Notes: generated from the sequence alone by a model not told the origin. DNA of 64,000 nt from Bacteroidales bacterium (GCA_003249955.1 QKHS01000081.1:44103-108102); one strand, 5' to 3'. Counted from the first letter of the stretch, positions 46,203 to 56,544 are shown. Numbers and translations: made by a program.

Positions 46203-46955
46203 ATGTCTGGCTTTTTTAAAAGAAATATTAACGGAATTCTTGGAACAATACTGTTTCACCTTATTGTTATTGTAGCAGCAATGGCTTTTCAGATAAAGAC
46301 CCCACATAGTTCTGAAGAAGATTACATGATAATAGATCCTGAATTTATGGAAGAAATGACAGAACAGGAAAAACCTGATGAAGCCACACAAAAAGAACTT
46401 GATGATATTGAAATTGAAAAATATCTTAACGAAATACGCAATGTCGGATCAAATAACCGTAACAATACCCAGTATGCCGACATGGAAGCAATGTCTCAGG
46501 ATGAATTACAAAAAAAATATGAAGCCGAATTGCTGAAAGAAAAGTACGGCGATGATTACGAAAAAATGCGTAACAGTACCTATAAGGATTATATGAAAGA
46601 GAAACCTGAAAATAATAATACTCAACCTGACAAACAAAGCAGCAATAATAACAGCTCCTCTTCATACGCAGGTCCTGCACTGGTTTATGTAGAACTCGAA
46701 AACCCGAACCGCGGCAAATCATATATCCACGTTCCTGTTTTTACATGTAAAGACGGAGGAAATGTTGTAATAAACATCACCATTGCCAGCGACGGGTCGG
46801 TTAAATCTGCGACTGTGGTTTCAGCAAAATCAAACGGCGATGCCACCTGCATAAGCAATGCTGCAAAAGATGCCGCACTTAAATCAAAATTCACCGTTAT
46901 AGCAGGAGGCAAAACAGAAACCGGAAAAATTACTTATAGTTTTATGCAGCAGTAA
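46203..46955 (+). CDS. TonB-like energy transducer protein
   Basis: 250 residues from the ATG at 46203. The start nine bases upstream is possible, but it would lie inside a TAATTTTG -7-like element. One N-terminal membrane helix (about 12-31), an acidic Glu/Lys-rich helical linker (35-140) with an Asn/Ser-rich stretch, and a C-terminal domain (about 160-250) with V-V-I-N-I-T-I-A-S-D-G-S-V-K-S-A, the two-strand pattern of TonB C-terminal domains. Two cysteines (V-F-T-C and A-T-C-I) may form a disulfide. Expected to span the inner membrane and periplasm. The linker is not Pro-rich as in classic TonB. Confidence 0.75.
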   Translation: MSGFFKRNINGILGTILFHLIVIVAAMAFQIKTPHSSEEDYMIIDPEFMEEMTEQEKPDEATQKELDDIEIEKYLNEIRNVGSNNRNNTQYADMEAMSQDELQKKYEAELLKEKYGDDYEKMRNSTYKDYMKEKPENNNTQPDKQSSNNNSSSSYAGPALVYVELENPNRGKSYIHVPVFTCKDGGNVVINITIASDGSVKSATVVSAKSNGDATCISNAAKDAALKSKFTVIAGGKTETGKITYSFMQQ

Positions 46956-46970
46956 TCTCCTGCAAAATAT

Positions 46971-48031
46971 TTACCTGAAAACATATTCTATTGCCAAACT
47001 GTTAGCAAGCTTGTTTTCTTTATCATACTTATTTATGCCAGTCAATAATTTTTTGTCATTATAAATATAATCTGTTTTTCCGGCAAAACCTTTTTTTGTA
47101 TATACCTCGTTAGTTTTAATCAAATCTCCGTCATAAGTTTTAACATTTTTATATGTCATCACTCCTTTCTTAAAATATTCATAGCTGAGTATTTTTTGAT
47201 AATCACCGTCATAAACAGCCTTACTTATAAGTTTATCATTTTCATCAAATGTAGAAGATTCCATTATCAGACTGTCGGCAACAGAAAACCTGGAAACATA
47301 CTTTCGTATTTTTCCTTTATCATCAAATGTCTGATAAACAGTAATGTAGTAACTCTCATCTGCTTTTTTCCAATTGCAGACCTGAGTAATATCTTTTTCT
47401 TTCTCAAGTTCCACTCCTTCCTCATTGCAATCATACGTCCAAATATGCTCTGTTTTATTTTTCCCGTCTGTAAGCTTTGCTTCAGCCATTTTACCATTCT
47501 GGTTATATGTATATAGCCAAACATTTTTCAGTTTTTCGCCTCCTGTGTACTTTTCAGATCTGACAATTTGGTCTTCACCGTTGTAAACCAGAGGTTCTTT
47601 TCAATAATATTACCATCATCATACTTAGTTGTGTATTCCGAAATTTTTCCTGTCTTGGTCATTTTATACTCAACAATTGTTTTTAGTTCTCCTGATTTTG
47701 AATAAACAAATACTTTACCCGGATTTTTAGCAGTGTCATTCTCATACTCATATGCAAATGCCGTTTTTAAAATACCTTTTTTATCAGATTTATCATGTTT
47801 TAATACTCTTCCCGCTTCATCAAAAGTTTTTTCCTGAACAGTTACTTTACCTTTTTTATCCGTACTTACAAAACTTACCTTTGCAATATTCTTATCCTGT
47901 TTAATCTTTACAGGATCAAAACCGGCACGATAAACTTCGGGATTGTAAGAAAAATTATAATTGTTCTGAGCATAAAGCGAAGACATATAAACCCCGCAAA
48001 AAACGACAATTAATAAAATTATTTTTTTCAT
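46971..48031 (-). pseudogene. Secreted repeat protein gene split by a single-base frameshift
   Basis: Starting at 48031, M-K-K-I-I-L-L-I opens a signal peptide (ends L-Y-A-Q) and the frame runs to 47528. The rest of the protein continues in the other frame to 46971. The join is near 47584: the reading ...K-N-L-W-F in one frame is followed after one missing base by N-G-E-D-Q-I-V-R-S-E-K-Y-T-G in the other, giving a smooth protein of about 353 residues if one T is added to the T-run on the coding strand. The intact product would be a periplasmic or surface protein with repeated Y-D-x-x-G-x-I-x-x units, similar to MORN/YD-like secreted proteins. It may be a true pseudogene, phase-variable, or a sequencing error. 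Confidence 0.8.
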
Positions 48032-48256
48032 TATTTTACTTGTTAAATTCAAAATCATCTTATACAAAGATACGAAATATGAGCTAAGATATTGTATCTG
48101 TTTTTCAAAAAACAGAAAGTTTTTACCATGTGAAATGATTTTGTTATTAAGTAATTCATTATCAGTATAAAAGCTATCGTCATGGTAAAAAAAAGTCAAT
48201 AAATGATAAATATCAATATTTTAATTTTAATTTTACAGGTTCAAAATTTTGGGATT

Positions 48257-49876
48257 ATGATTAAAGAAAACCTGACAGCTTATTTTGAAAATGCTATTCT
48301 TGAAAATTGGGATAAACTATCGTTGCAGGACTATGACAATGGCGGACTCACTTTTGGAGAAATCGGCAACCAGATTTTAAGGCTTCACAGCTTGTTTAAA
48401 GAGCATGGACTGCAACGCGGCGACAAAGTTGTCCTTATCGGTAAAAATTCGGCATACTGGGGGACCGTATATCTTGCAACTGTAACTTACGGAGCGGTAA
48501 TAGTACCTTTGCTTCAGGATTTCACTCCAAAAGATATTTATAATCTGGTAAATCATTCAGATTCAAAATTAATGTTTGCATCTGAGTTCATTTGCCAAAA
48601 ACTTGATTTTACCAAATTTGAATTTTTAAGAACCGTATATTATCTGGATGATTATGCTGTTGCTCATGATTATACTACAGATTTTATCGCTTTTAACAAT
48701 GATATCAGCCCTGTAGATCAGGCACATTTTAAGCTTGAGCATATTGCAAATTCTGAAATTGCTGCAATTCTGTACACTTCAGGCACATCAGGGCAACCTA
48801 AAGGTGTAATGCTTAATCATAATTCTCTGGCTGCAAATATTCGCTATGCAAGAGCAAATATGCCTCTGGAATCGGGCGACAGAATTGTTTCATTTTTACC
48901 TCTGGCTCATTGTTACGGAGCGGCTTTCGAATTCCTGTTCCCTTTTTCAAAAGGATGTACAATTATTTTTCTCGGGAAACTGCCTTCTCCACAGGTAATA
49001 TTAAAAGCTTTCGGAGAAATAAAACCTCGTTTGATTTTATCTGTTCCTCTTGTAATTGAGAAGGTATATAAAAACAAAATAAAGCCTACCATTGACAAAC
49101 CAATATCTAAAGTATTACTTAAGATTCCTATACTTAGACGATTCTTATACAGAAAAGTACTCGACTCTTTAAAAGTTGCTTTTGGCGGAGAATTCAAAGA
49201 AATTGTTATTGGCGGTGCCAAGATGAACGAAGAAGTTGAGACTTTCCTCAGAGCTATCGGGTTTAATTTTGCCATAGGTTATGGTATGACTGAATGTGGT
49301 CCGCTGGTTGCCTATGACGGATGGAAAACAACCAGAATTTACTCAACCGGAAAAGCTGTTGATTGCCTTGAAATGAAAATTGACACTGATGTACCCGGAA
49401 AAGTTGCAGAAATATTGGTTCGCGGAGAAAATGTCATGCTCGGGTATTACAAAAATCCGGAAGAAACAGCCAAAGCTCTTGATGCCGACGGATGGCTTCA
49501 TACAGGTGATCTCGGTGTAATAGACAATAACGGCTATCTTTACATAAAAGGCCGCAGCAAGAGTATGATACTTACAGGCTCCGGACAAAATGTTTATCCT
49601 GAGGAAATTGAATCAAAATTCAATAATTTCCCGCTTGTAAGCGAAGTTGTTGTCGTTAGTCGTAATAATCTTATCACAGCATTGATATATCCGGATCAGG
49701 ACAGAATTAAAAATCAACACCTAAAACCTGAGCAGGTAGAAAAAGTGTTTTTCCATTATCAGAAAAGAGTAAATGAAGAACTTCCGGCTTACATGCAGGT
49801 GAACAAAATTGAGATAAGAGAAACTGAATTTGAAAAGACACCTAAAAAAAGCATTAAGAGGTTCTTATATGAATAG
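48257..49876 (+). CDS. AMP-binding long-chain acyl-CoA synthetase
   Basis: 539 residues from the ATG at 48257, chosen because the upstream in-frame ATG (48203) adds only hydrophobic, non-homologous residues. The AMP-binding P-loop Y-T-S-G-T-S-G-Q-P-K-G, the Y-G-M-T-E-C-G-P segment, and D-G-W-L-H-T-G-D-L-G (A8) with K-G-R-S-K-S-M-I are intact. It activates fatty acids (or similar acids) to acyl-CoA via acyl-AMP. Substrate chain length cannot be read from sequence. It could feed the KASIII-KR proteins 18 kb away, which is only a possibility. Confidence 0.92.
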   Translation: MIKENLTAYFENAILENWDKLSLQDYDNGGLTFGEIGNQILRLHSLFKEHGLQRGDKVVLIGKNSAYWGTVYLATVTYGAVIVPLLQDFTPKDIYNLVNHSDSKLMFASEFICQKLDFTKFEFLRTVYYLDDYAVAHDYTTDFIAFNNDISPVDQAHFKLEHIANSEIAAILYTSGTSGQPKGVMLNHNSLAANIRYARANMPLESGDRIVSFLPLAHCYGAAFEFLFPFSKGCTIIFLGKLPSPQVILKAFGEIKPRLILSVPLVIEKVYKNKIKPTIDKPISKVLLKIPILRRFLYRKVLDSLKVAFGGEFKEIVIGGAKMNEEVETFLRAIGFNFAIGYGMTECGPLVAYDGWKTTRIYSTGKAVDCLEMKIDTDVPGKVAEILVRGENVMLGYYKNPEETAKALDADGWLHTGDLGVIDNNGYLYIKGRSKSMILTGSGQNVYPEEIESKFNNFPLVSEVVVVSRNNLITALIYPDQDRIKNQHLKPEQVEKVFFHYQKRVNEELPAYMQVNKIEIRETEFEKTPKKSIKRFLYE

Positions 49877-49914
49877 TGTGTCACTTTATTTATTTTACGT
49901 TTAGAGAATCTTTT

Positions 49915-51060
49915 ATGAAAAGACTGGTTTCATTTGTTTTTATTGCATTTTTATTATGCAATGTTTTCAGCAATACAGCTTCTGCCCTTTCTCAGGATGT
50001 CCGGATTTCGTTACTTACACAGGACCCGGGCGATGAAATGTATGCTTTTTTCGGCCACACTGCAATAAGAGTAAAAGATGATTCATTAAACATAGACCAG
50101 GTTTACAACTACGGGACTTTCGATTTCAGCACCAAAAATTTCTATATCAGATTTATTAAAGGCGATCTTGATTATTGTCTTTCAATAGACGATTATGACT
50201 ATTTTGTAGAGTTTTCTGCATTTACAAAAAGGACAATACATGAACAGGTTCTTGATTTAAGTTATGAAGAGAGATATAATGTTGTAAGTCTGCTTGAGAC
50301 ATGTTACAATACCCCTGCCCGTTATTACCGCTACGATTTTCTGAAGAATAACTGTTCTACCAAAATACGCGACATTATTGCCGATGCAACAAATAACAGA
50401 AGTAATTTTGCAAAAGCAGATTTTGGCGGAGAAACTTTCAGACAATTATTAAAACCTTATGTAGCAAGAAATTACTGGATAGATTTAGGGATAAACCTTT
50501 TAATGGGTATGGAAACAGACAAAGTTGCCAATCCTGAAGAATACATGTTTTTACCATTTTATATTTTCGATTTTCTGGAGAATTCCGACATGGCTGAAAA
50601 AAGCGTCATCATTGTTGATGCCACTCCGGATAAAAAAGCATCATTTGACTTTAGTTATCTTGCGCCATGGCTGATAGTAATATTTTTAGCCGGTTTGAGT
50701 TTATGGAAAAAAGCCCGTAAAATTGTTTTATATTTTGTATCCGTTGTATTTTCTTTAATTGGCCTGCTGATACTTGCATTGGGAATATATTCCCTTCATC
50801 CTGCTCTCGGTCATAATATGAACATCATCTGGACCATCCCGGCATTACTGATACTGATAATAAGAAAAAACAAGCTTGCAGACTTTGTAAGATATGCCTA
50901 TCTGGCAATAATGCTGCTGATTTTCATAAACTGGTTCTGGTTACCTCAGGAAATGTCTGCAACATTTATCCCGTGGATGCTGTGTATGATGTTTTTACTT
51001 ATTACAGACCTTAATATTGCCGGAAAACTTAAAAACAGGTTCAGATCTGCAAAACACTAA
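49915..51060 (+). CDS. DUF4105-like protein with C-terminal membrane helices
   Basis: 381 residues from the ATG at 49915, which gives a signal peptide. The N-terminal half carries the DUF4105/Lnb N-terminal periplasmic-type pattern: F-F-G-H-T-A-I-R-V, Y-N-Y-G-T-F-D-F, Y-D-F-L-K-N-N-C-S-T-K with a Cys, resembling NlpC-like papain folds (His and Cys). The C-terminal part has five membrane segments (from about residue 235). A periplasmic enzyme with a membrane anchor is likely; the reaction is unknown. Confidence 0.82.
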   Translation: MKRLVSFVFIAFLLCNVFSNTASALSQDVRISLLTQDPGDEMYAFFGHTAIRVKDDSLNIDQVYNYGTFDFSTKNFYIRFIKGDLDYCLSIDDYDYFVEFSAFTKRTIHEQVLDLSYEERYNVVSLLETCYNTPARYYRYDFLKNNCSTKIRDIIADATNNRSNFAKADFGGETFRQLLKPYVARNYWIDLGINLLMGMETDKVANPEEYMFLPFYIFDFLENSDMAEKSVIIVDATPDKKASFDFSYLAPWLIVIFLAGLSLWKKARKIVLYFVSVVFSLIGLLILALGIYSLHPALGHNMNIIWTIPALLILIIRKNKLADFVRYAYLAIMLLIFINWFWLPQEMSATFIPWMLCMMFLLITDLNIAGKLKNRFRSAKH

Positions 51061-51147
51061 ACAATACTGTTAGATCAGGCTTATATTTACACCTCAGGCA
51101 ACCATAAATCGTAAACGGCGTTCTGATTTGTGTAAAAACTACATAAT

Positions 51148-52419
51148 ATGAAAAAGCTTTATTTTATTTTAACATTGTGTTCATTAACCTTGTTTGTTTC
51201 AAATTCATTTTCGCAAACAAAATCAATTCTTTTTCTTGGAAACAGCTACACTTATTACAATGGCGGACTCCCAACAATGCTAAAAAACATTGCAAACTCG
51301 TTGGGCGAGACTATTGAAGTTGAGTCAAATGCTCTGGGAGGCTACACTCTTGAGAATCACTCAACCAATTCCACAAGCCTTGAATTAATTGCATCCCGGA
51401 ATTGGGATTATGTGGTTTTACAGGAACAAAGTCAAAAACCATCGTTTCCTCCTTCTCAGGTAGAGACAGAAGTTTACCCTTATTCAACAGTTTTATGTGA
51501 CTCCATATACAGCAACAACACCTGCACCAAACCTTTATTTTTTATGACTTGGGGATACGAAAACGGAGATGCATCAAATTGTCCGTACTACACTCCTCTT
51601 TGCACATACGAAGGAATGCAATGGCGTTTAAGACAAAGCTATGTTGAAATGGCAGAAGCCAACAATGCCTGGGCTGTCCCATGCGGAATGGCAGTAAAAG
51701 CAGTAAGGGAATCCAACCCCGAAATCGGACTTTACTATACCGATGGCAGTCACCCGTCAATACACGGAACATATCTTGCAGCATGTACTTTTTATTCATC
51801 AATTTATCACAAAAGTGCTGCAGGCGCATACATCCCGACCGAAATTACTGCTGATGAAGCTGCAATATTACAAAATGCAGCATGGGCAGTTGTAAGCGAC
51901 TCTCTTGATATCTGGAGAATTGACACAACAACTGTAAGAGCAGATTTTGAACCTGTATTTCTCACAAAGTCTGTTACCGCGTACCTGATGAATTACTCTG
52001 AAAATTCGGACTCCTGCCTTTGGATTTTTGGTGACGGAACCCAGCAAATGCAATATCTTTCATTGGATAATAATTATCAGATGATGACACATGAATATCC
52101 GGCAGAAGCAGAATATGAAATTTGCCTGATTGCTTATAAAGGCTGCGATGAAGACATGGTATGCAAAACACGTTATATCTTCATTTCCGGCGTAAGTGAA
52201 GAGCCCGGAAAATCATTCACAATATTTCCAAACCCTGTAAAAGATGGTCTTATATGCATTGAAAATGCAGACAAATCTGTTTGCAGAATTTTTAACAGTG
52301 AGGGAAAAATTGTTTTAAAGTCAATAATTACAGACAATAAAATTGATATTTCTGATCTTAACGCAGGAAGTTATATTCTTCAATGCGGGAGTAAAAGCAC
52401 AAAATTTGTTGTTGAATAA
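51148..52419 (+). CDS. Type IX-secreted SGNH/GDSL hydrolase
   Basis: 423 residues, signal peptide about 1-23 (ends S-F-S-Q). The SGNH blocks are F-L-G-N-S-Y-T (Ser33 nucleophile), N-A-L-G-G-Y, L-Q-E-Q-S and D-G-S-H-P-S with the Asp/His pair near residue 205. A PKD-like region follows (about 270-345; S-C-L-W-I-F-G-D-G-T). The C-terminal ~70 residues (I-F-P-N-P-V-K-D-G ... ending K-F-V-V-E) are a T9SS sorting domain. The protein is predicted to be a surface ester hydrolase, acting on a polysaccharide or ester substrate. Confidence 0.88.
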   Translation: MKKLYFILTLCSLTLFVSNSFSQTKSILFLGNSYTYYNGGLPTMLKNIANSLGETIEVESNALGGYTLENHSTNSTSLELIASRNWDYVVLQEQSQKPSFPPSQVETEVYPYSTVLCDSIYSNNTCTKPLFFMTWGYENGDASNCPYYTPLCTYEGMQWRLRQSYVEMAEANNAWAVPCGMAVKAVRESNPEIGLYYTDGSHPSIHGTYLAACTFYSSIYHKSAAGAYIPTEITADEAAILQNAAWAVVSDSLDIWRIDTTTVRADFEPVFLTKSVTAYLMNYSENSDSCLWIFGDGTQQMQYLSLDNNYQMMTHEYPAEAEYEICLIAYKGCDEDMVCKTRYIFISGVSEEPGKSFTIFPNPVKDGLICIENADKSVCRIFNSEGKIVLKSIITDNKIDISDLNAGSYILQCGSKSTKFVVE

Positions 52420-52421
52420 AT

Positions 52422-53354
52422 TTAAGATTTCTTCTTTCTTAAATTCAGGACTGTGCCCGGAGCAGGCTCTGTGCCAATCTCAAGATTATTGTATTTATAT
52501 ATTTTTTTCAATTTTACTGCAAATTTCTGAGATACATCACGCAAGGTCTCTCCTGATTGTAAAATGTATGTCTCGTGCTGTTTATCCGCCTTATTTCTCT
52601 TTGGTTTGATATATATCGGCTCCCCTGTTACAACTCCGGCATCTTTATCCAGATCGTTATATTTTGCAAGCTGCCAGTTCATAAGATCCAATTGCGCCGA
52701 CAATTCTCTTAACGGCAAACTATCTTTTACGAGAATATAAGGGACATTATTATTAGTCAGAATCTCGTTAATGTAAGGATTTATATTAAAATCATCAGCA
52801 GTCTGATTGTTATTGCGGTTACGACGTCTTTCTGCTTTATCACTTTCAGTCTGTTTTACTTCGCCGGAATCATATTTGTTAAGTTCATATTTTTCAATAA
52901 GCTTTATAAGATTCTCAGCATAAGTCGGACTTGTTGCATAGCCGGCTTTCTTTAAACCTTTGGCCCAACCTTCATAATCAGTAATTTTTAACTCGAAAAG
53001 AAAATGGTAACGGCTGTTGTTCTTTAAAAAATCAGAATGGTCTTTGTACGAATCTTCCACACTTTCGTATTTTCTAAAACATTCTCCTTTTGCATCATCA
53101 TCTGCATAAATCTTATCCCCGGTCCAGGTATGACATTTTATTCCGAAGTGGTTATTCCCTTCCTTTGCAAGATATGAATTTCCGTTACCTGATTCCAGCA
53201 TTCCCTGCGAAAGCGTGATACTCGCCGGAACCCCGCTCCTTTTCATTTCTTTTACAGCCATACCGGCGTATTTGGCAATATACTGCTCGGCTGTCATCTG
53301 AGAAAAAACAGAAACTGACAACAATAAAAATGTAAGAACCAAAAAGTTTTTCAT
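52422..53354 (-). CDS. Secreted glucosaminidase with C-terminal LysM domain
   Basis: 310 residues. Signal peptide 1-18. The GH73-type glucosaminidase domain (about 20-165) has S-Q-G-M-L-E-S-G-N-G-N-S with catalytic Glu54 and N-H-F-G-I-K-C, and Y-E-S-V-E-D-S-Y. A charged linker (165-250) leads to a LysM module (about 260-310; Y-I-L-Q-S-G-E-T-L-R-D-V-S-Q-K-F). It should cleave peptidoglycan in the periplasm during growth or division. It ends 2 bases from the SGNH gene's stop, convergent, without a visible terminator. Confidence 0.92.
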   Translation of the reverse strand: MKNFLVLTFLLLSVSVFSQMTAEQYIAKYAGMAVKEMKRSGVPASITLSQGMLESGNGNSYLAKEGNNHFGIKCHTWTGDKIYADDDAKGECFRKYESVEDSYKDHSDFLKNNSRYHFLFELKITDYEGWAKGLKKAGYATSPTYAENLIKLIEKYELNKYDSGEVKQTESDKAERRRNRNNNQTADDFNINPYINEILTNNNVPYILVKDSLPLRELSAQLDLMNWQLAKYNDLDKDAGVVTGEPIYIKPKRNKADKQHETYILQSGETLRDVSQKFAVKLKKIYKYNNLEIGTEPAPGTVLNLRKKKS

Positions 53355-53451
53355 AAAAGAATATGTTTGACGTAAAAATATCTCTTTTAAATATGTCCGG
53401 AGAATAACAATCGCTACAATATTTCAACAACTGGCTGTTAAATCAGCATAA

Positions 53452-53479
53452 AGTCAGAAGTTGGAAGACGGAAGTTGGC
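53452..53479. repeat. Four imperfect copies of a 7-base tandem repeat
   Basis: AGTCAGA-AGTTGGA-AGACGGA-AGTTGGC. It lies in the 286-base gap between the glucosaminidase gene and the next plus-strand gene. The gap otherwise holds no gene. Confidence 0.5.
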
Positions 53480-53640
53480 TGGCTCAATATTTCCGGTTAT
53501 TTAAAATCGGTTACGGCGATTAATTTCTGTTGTTTTTGGAGTTTATAATTCTGTTTTTCCTCTTACAATCCGGCTTTATTTAACTGTTACTGAAAAACCG
53601 GTTAAATAATTACAGAAATTTTATTTATTTTGGAAAAAAT

Positions 53641-55320
53641 ATGTGGATGAAAAACATCATAAAGAAATATATAACAACAATCGTATTGCTGACAACATCT
53701 CTGATGACGTGTTTATCTCAGGATCACTCGTCTCTGTCGGACAAATACGTAAATTATCGTAACCGGCTTCTAAACGAATGGATTGTTGTGAGTTCTGATG
53801 TCGAGCAGTTTGGAGTGAATATTCCGGCTGTTGACCGCAGAATCGATAGTTTGGAGAAACCTATATGGGTTAGCTGGAGCGACGGGAACAGTAATTTTAA
53901 TCACTGGCTGGGAATTCTGGCAACGGAGTACAGATTACTGAAAAATAACGGACAGGACTATCAGGAAACTCTTTCCATGCTTTTATATTCAATGATTGCT
54001 CTTGAAAGGCTGGATTTGTACTCTGAGTATGTTTTAAGAAAATATCACAAAACTGAAACTTATCAAACAGAAGCTGATCTGATAAAATATCCTGATGATA
54101 TAAACGGATTTTTGCTGCGCGATGATGTTTCTCTTGGCTTCTGGCTACAATACTGCAAACATTTTAATTCTGAATACGGCTGGCTCATCGATACAAAAGA
54201 CGGAACAAGTACTTATTTATCTGTTTTTCGTAAAGGTGTTATTGCTAAACAAGGTATGAGTCAGGATAATATTATTTATTTACTTCAATCACTTGCCATT
54301 ACAAAACAACTTGTTGACAATGAAAACATTAGCAATATTGAATTAAAGTTTATAAACAACTACATACCCGACTACCTGAAGTCAAAAAATATACTCAAAG
54401 CAGATACTGTTTTTTTCGGCAAATGGGTAGATGATCTGACCGACAGATTAGTAAACAGATGCAGGCATGATTATCCTGAACAGAAGATAGTTTTAAAGCC
54501 AAAAAAAATGAAGGCTAAACCGTCAAAAAATCATCTCGGCGGAATAATGTCCAGTTACTGGTATATTATGAATCCTGTCACCAATGACCTGGTAGCAGAA
54601 GGAAACGGAGAAGATATGGGAGTCTGGGGGAATTCATACGGAATAGCTGAGGCTGCAAATTTTATAACCGGTAAGGAAATTTATCACACAGATGGCTCTG
54701 ATAAAGGTCTTTCGGCTTATTTATTTAAATCTCTGTTGTTTAAAAGTCTTAATTTCCTTGGACAGGGCGGTTTTCCCGTTCCTGACAATATTGACGACTA
54801 TATGTTCAGAGCGTTGGCAAGCATAGCTGATATAAACCGGAAAGAAAATTCGTTTGACTTGCTTTATTTGCTTGGGGACAAACGTGAAGTGTGGACTTAT
54901 GAGCACAATCCGCTTATTCTGGTATTATTGCATAATGCGAAATACAGTAAAATTTACAAACCGGGAAATGAATTTTACGAAAACGATAAAAAGTACTACC
55001 GTGAATTACTGGGCTTCGCTCCTTTTGACGGACCTTCAAGTGATGACAGCAGGCCTGATTATCATCCTTTCTGGTCTTCTTCGTCAAGGCTTAACTGGCC
55101 TAACAATAAAGGCAACCATAACCGGAAAAATGTTTGGGAATATGCAGGCATGGATTATATGTTTCTGTATAATCTTTATCGTCTGGTTTTTGAACCTGAT
55201 GACTTCAGCCTGCCGCAGAACAGAGAAAACGAGATTGTAACAAAATCATCACAGGCATATCCTGTTCCCAATATGAAAGATATAGATGCAGAATTTTATT
55301 ATTTACCTCCAAAAAAATAA
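53641..55320 (+). CDS. Secreted protein of unknown function, possible alpha-helical toroid
   Basis: 559 residues (start at 53641; Met3 is an alternative). A signal peptide precedes Q-D-H-S. The body is rich in aromatic residues and helices, with segments such as W-V-S-W-S-D-G-N-S-N-F-N-H-W, H-L-G-G-I-M-S-S-Y-W-Y, N-G-E-D-M-G-V-W-G-N-S-Y-G and W-S-S-S-S-R-L-N-W-P. This style occurs in alpha/alpha-toroid carbohydrate-active proteins, but I do not recognise a family. Nothing around it helps to define the role. Confidence 0.65.
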   Translation: MWMKNIIKKYITTIVLLTTSLMTCLSQDHSSLSDKYVNYRNRLLNEWIVVSSDVEQFGVNIPAVDRRIDSLEKPIWVSWSDGNSNFNHWLGILATEYRLLKNNGQDYQETLSMLLYSMIALERLDLYSEYVLRKYHKTETYQTEADLIKYPDDINGFLLRDDVSLGFWLQYCKHFNSEYGWLIDTKDGTSTYLSVFRKGVIAKQGMSQDNIIYLLQSLAITKQLVDNENISNIELKFINNYIPDYLKSKNILKADTVFFGKWVDDLTDRLVNRCRHDYPEQKIVLKPKKMKAKPSKNHLGGIMSSYWYIMNPVTNDLVAEGNGEDMGVWGNSYGIAEAANFITGKEIYHTDGSDKGLSAYLFKSLLFKSLNFLGQGGFPVPDNIDDYMFRALASIADINRKENSFDLLYLLGDKREVWTYEHNPLILVLLHNAKYSKIYKPGNEFYENDKKYYRELLGFAPFDGPSSDDSRPDYHPFWSSSSRLNWPNNKGNHNRKNVWEYAGMDYMFLYNLYRLVFEPDDFSLPQNRENEIVTKSSQAYPVPNMKDIDAEFYYLPPKK

Positions 55321-55448
55321 AACAAAAGCTTCTTTGCTTATATTTCAAATATTATCTATTAATTTTAAAACTTTGCAACAATAATTACGTAACAAAGATT
55401 TGATTCTATGCAAAAAAGCTAAATTTAAGCATTGTAAAAACCTATTAA

Positions 55449-56186
55449 ATGAAACTTACCGGAATTGCCTTATTGTTGTTTATTATCTGCATATACAATT
55501 CTGCATTATCACAGGATCGTAAATATTTGTATCCAGGGATGGAATTTGAAAGTTTTCTTAAGCCGGAACCATTAAACCTTATTATTGATGACTACAATGA
55601 ATTTCATAGTAAAAATGATTTAAATACCTCGCATAGTTTTATAATACCGGATTACACTCAGGGTTTCTCTGTAGGCACAAAAATACATGTACGCTTCAGT
55701 GAGTTTGGAGGAAATGTTCATTTCAACAGTTTCTCAACTGCTTCACAAGGGACAGCCTCTGATGGTACCGAATATTACAACAAAATAATAGTTTCGCACA
55801 ACGGCTTTCTTATTTTTTACAGAATTCTGATAATAAACACCAACTACTTCCGAACAGGCTCCGGAGTGGGGTTTAAAGTGGAACAGTTAAAAACAAAGCT
55901 CAACTTTACAAAAGACCCGTCGGTAAACACCATGATTCCTGCCAACAAAGCTTTAATGTCGGGACAAATAAGTTATAATATATCTGTCGGAGGTCCAAAA
56001 TTCAATATGGACATAGGTGTATTTTACCAAATCCCTTTTTGGAAGATTAGTGTGAACGGTTTAAACACCAGCCTTAACAAGGATTTTGCAAAAGATTACA
56101 GTACGGAGCAAATGAATTTTAATGCTGTTTCCTGGGGTATAAATTTTTGCATAGGGCTTGGTTCTAAAGACAATTATGATTTTTAA
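55449..56186 (+). CDS. Secreted beta-rich protein of unknown function
   Basis: 245 residues with a signal peptide ending A-L-S-Q (about 1-22). The body has alternating strands (G-F-S-V-G-T-K-I-H-V-R-F, G-Q-I-S-Y-N-I-S-V-G-G, F-C-I-G-L-G-S) that would fit a small outer-membrane barrel. No family recognised. It is the last gene before the CRISPR array, 12 bases before the first degenerate repeat. Confidence 0.65.
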   Translation: MKLTGIALLLFIICIYNSALSQDRKYLYPGMEFESFLKPEPLNLIIDDYNEFHSKNDLNTSHSFIIPDYTQGFSVGTKIHVRFSEFGGNVHFNSFSTASQGTASDGTEYYNKIIVSHNGFLIFYRILIINTNYFRTGSGVGFKVEQLKTKLNFTKDPSVNTMIPANKALMSGQISYNISVGGPKFNMDIGVFYQIPFWKISVNGLNTSLNKDFAKDYSTEQMNFNAVSWGINFCIGLGSKDNYDF

Positions 56187-56227
56187 GAAAAAAATAATTG
56201 TAATTTCTTCTATGGTGCGATTATAAA

Positions 56228-56337
56228 ACCAGCTTCCAAACTCTAAATTATCATTATGCGTTTGCTCACGTCATTACAAAGACCTTGCTGTTCGCGATCC
56301 TGACACGCGCAGTCGCCACTCCCATTGCCTTTGTCAG
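56228..56337. repeat. 110-nt element, copy 1, in a spacer position of the CRISPR array
   Basis: Fills exactly the gap between repeats 1 and 2. Shares with the other three copies TTGCTCACG, TTCGCGATCCTGACA and the end TTGTCAG. ATCCTGACA pairs with TGTCAGGAT, the last two or three bases belonging to the adjoining repeat, giving a hairpin with a ~26-base loop. Confidence 0.85.
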
Positions 56338-56433
56338 GATTCAATTCCAGTGTGGTACGATTATAAGCATTTTCAACCACCAATCATGATCAGTTTCTAG
56401 GTTATTTCAATTCCAGTGTGGTACGATTATAAG

Positions 56434-56544
56434 AACACGCTTTCAGACTATAAATTGTCATTATACGTTTGCTCACGCCACTACAGAGGCCTTGCCGTTC
56501 GCGATCCTGACACGCGCAGTCGCCACTCCTATTGCCTTTGTCAG
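56434..56544. repeat. 110-nt element, copy 2
   Basis: Between repeats 3 and 4 (111 bases). Same core as copy 1 with base changes such as GGCCTTGCCG for GACCTTGCTG; the hairpin ATCCTGACA/TGTCAGGAT is conserved. Confidence 0.85.

Noticed and set aside
46971..48199. Two separate minus-strand genes
   Set aside because: The sequence between the two frames continues the same protein after a single-base shift, and the first frame's upstream start at 48199 lacks a signal peptide that the ATG at 48031 gives. One broken gene explains the data better.
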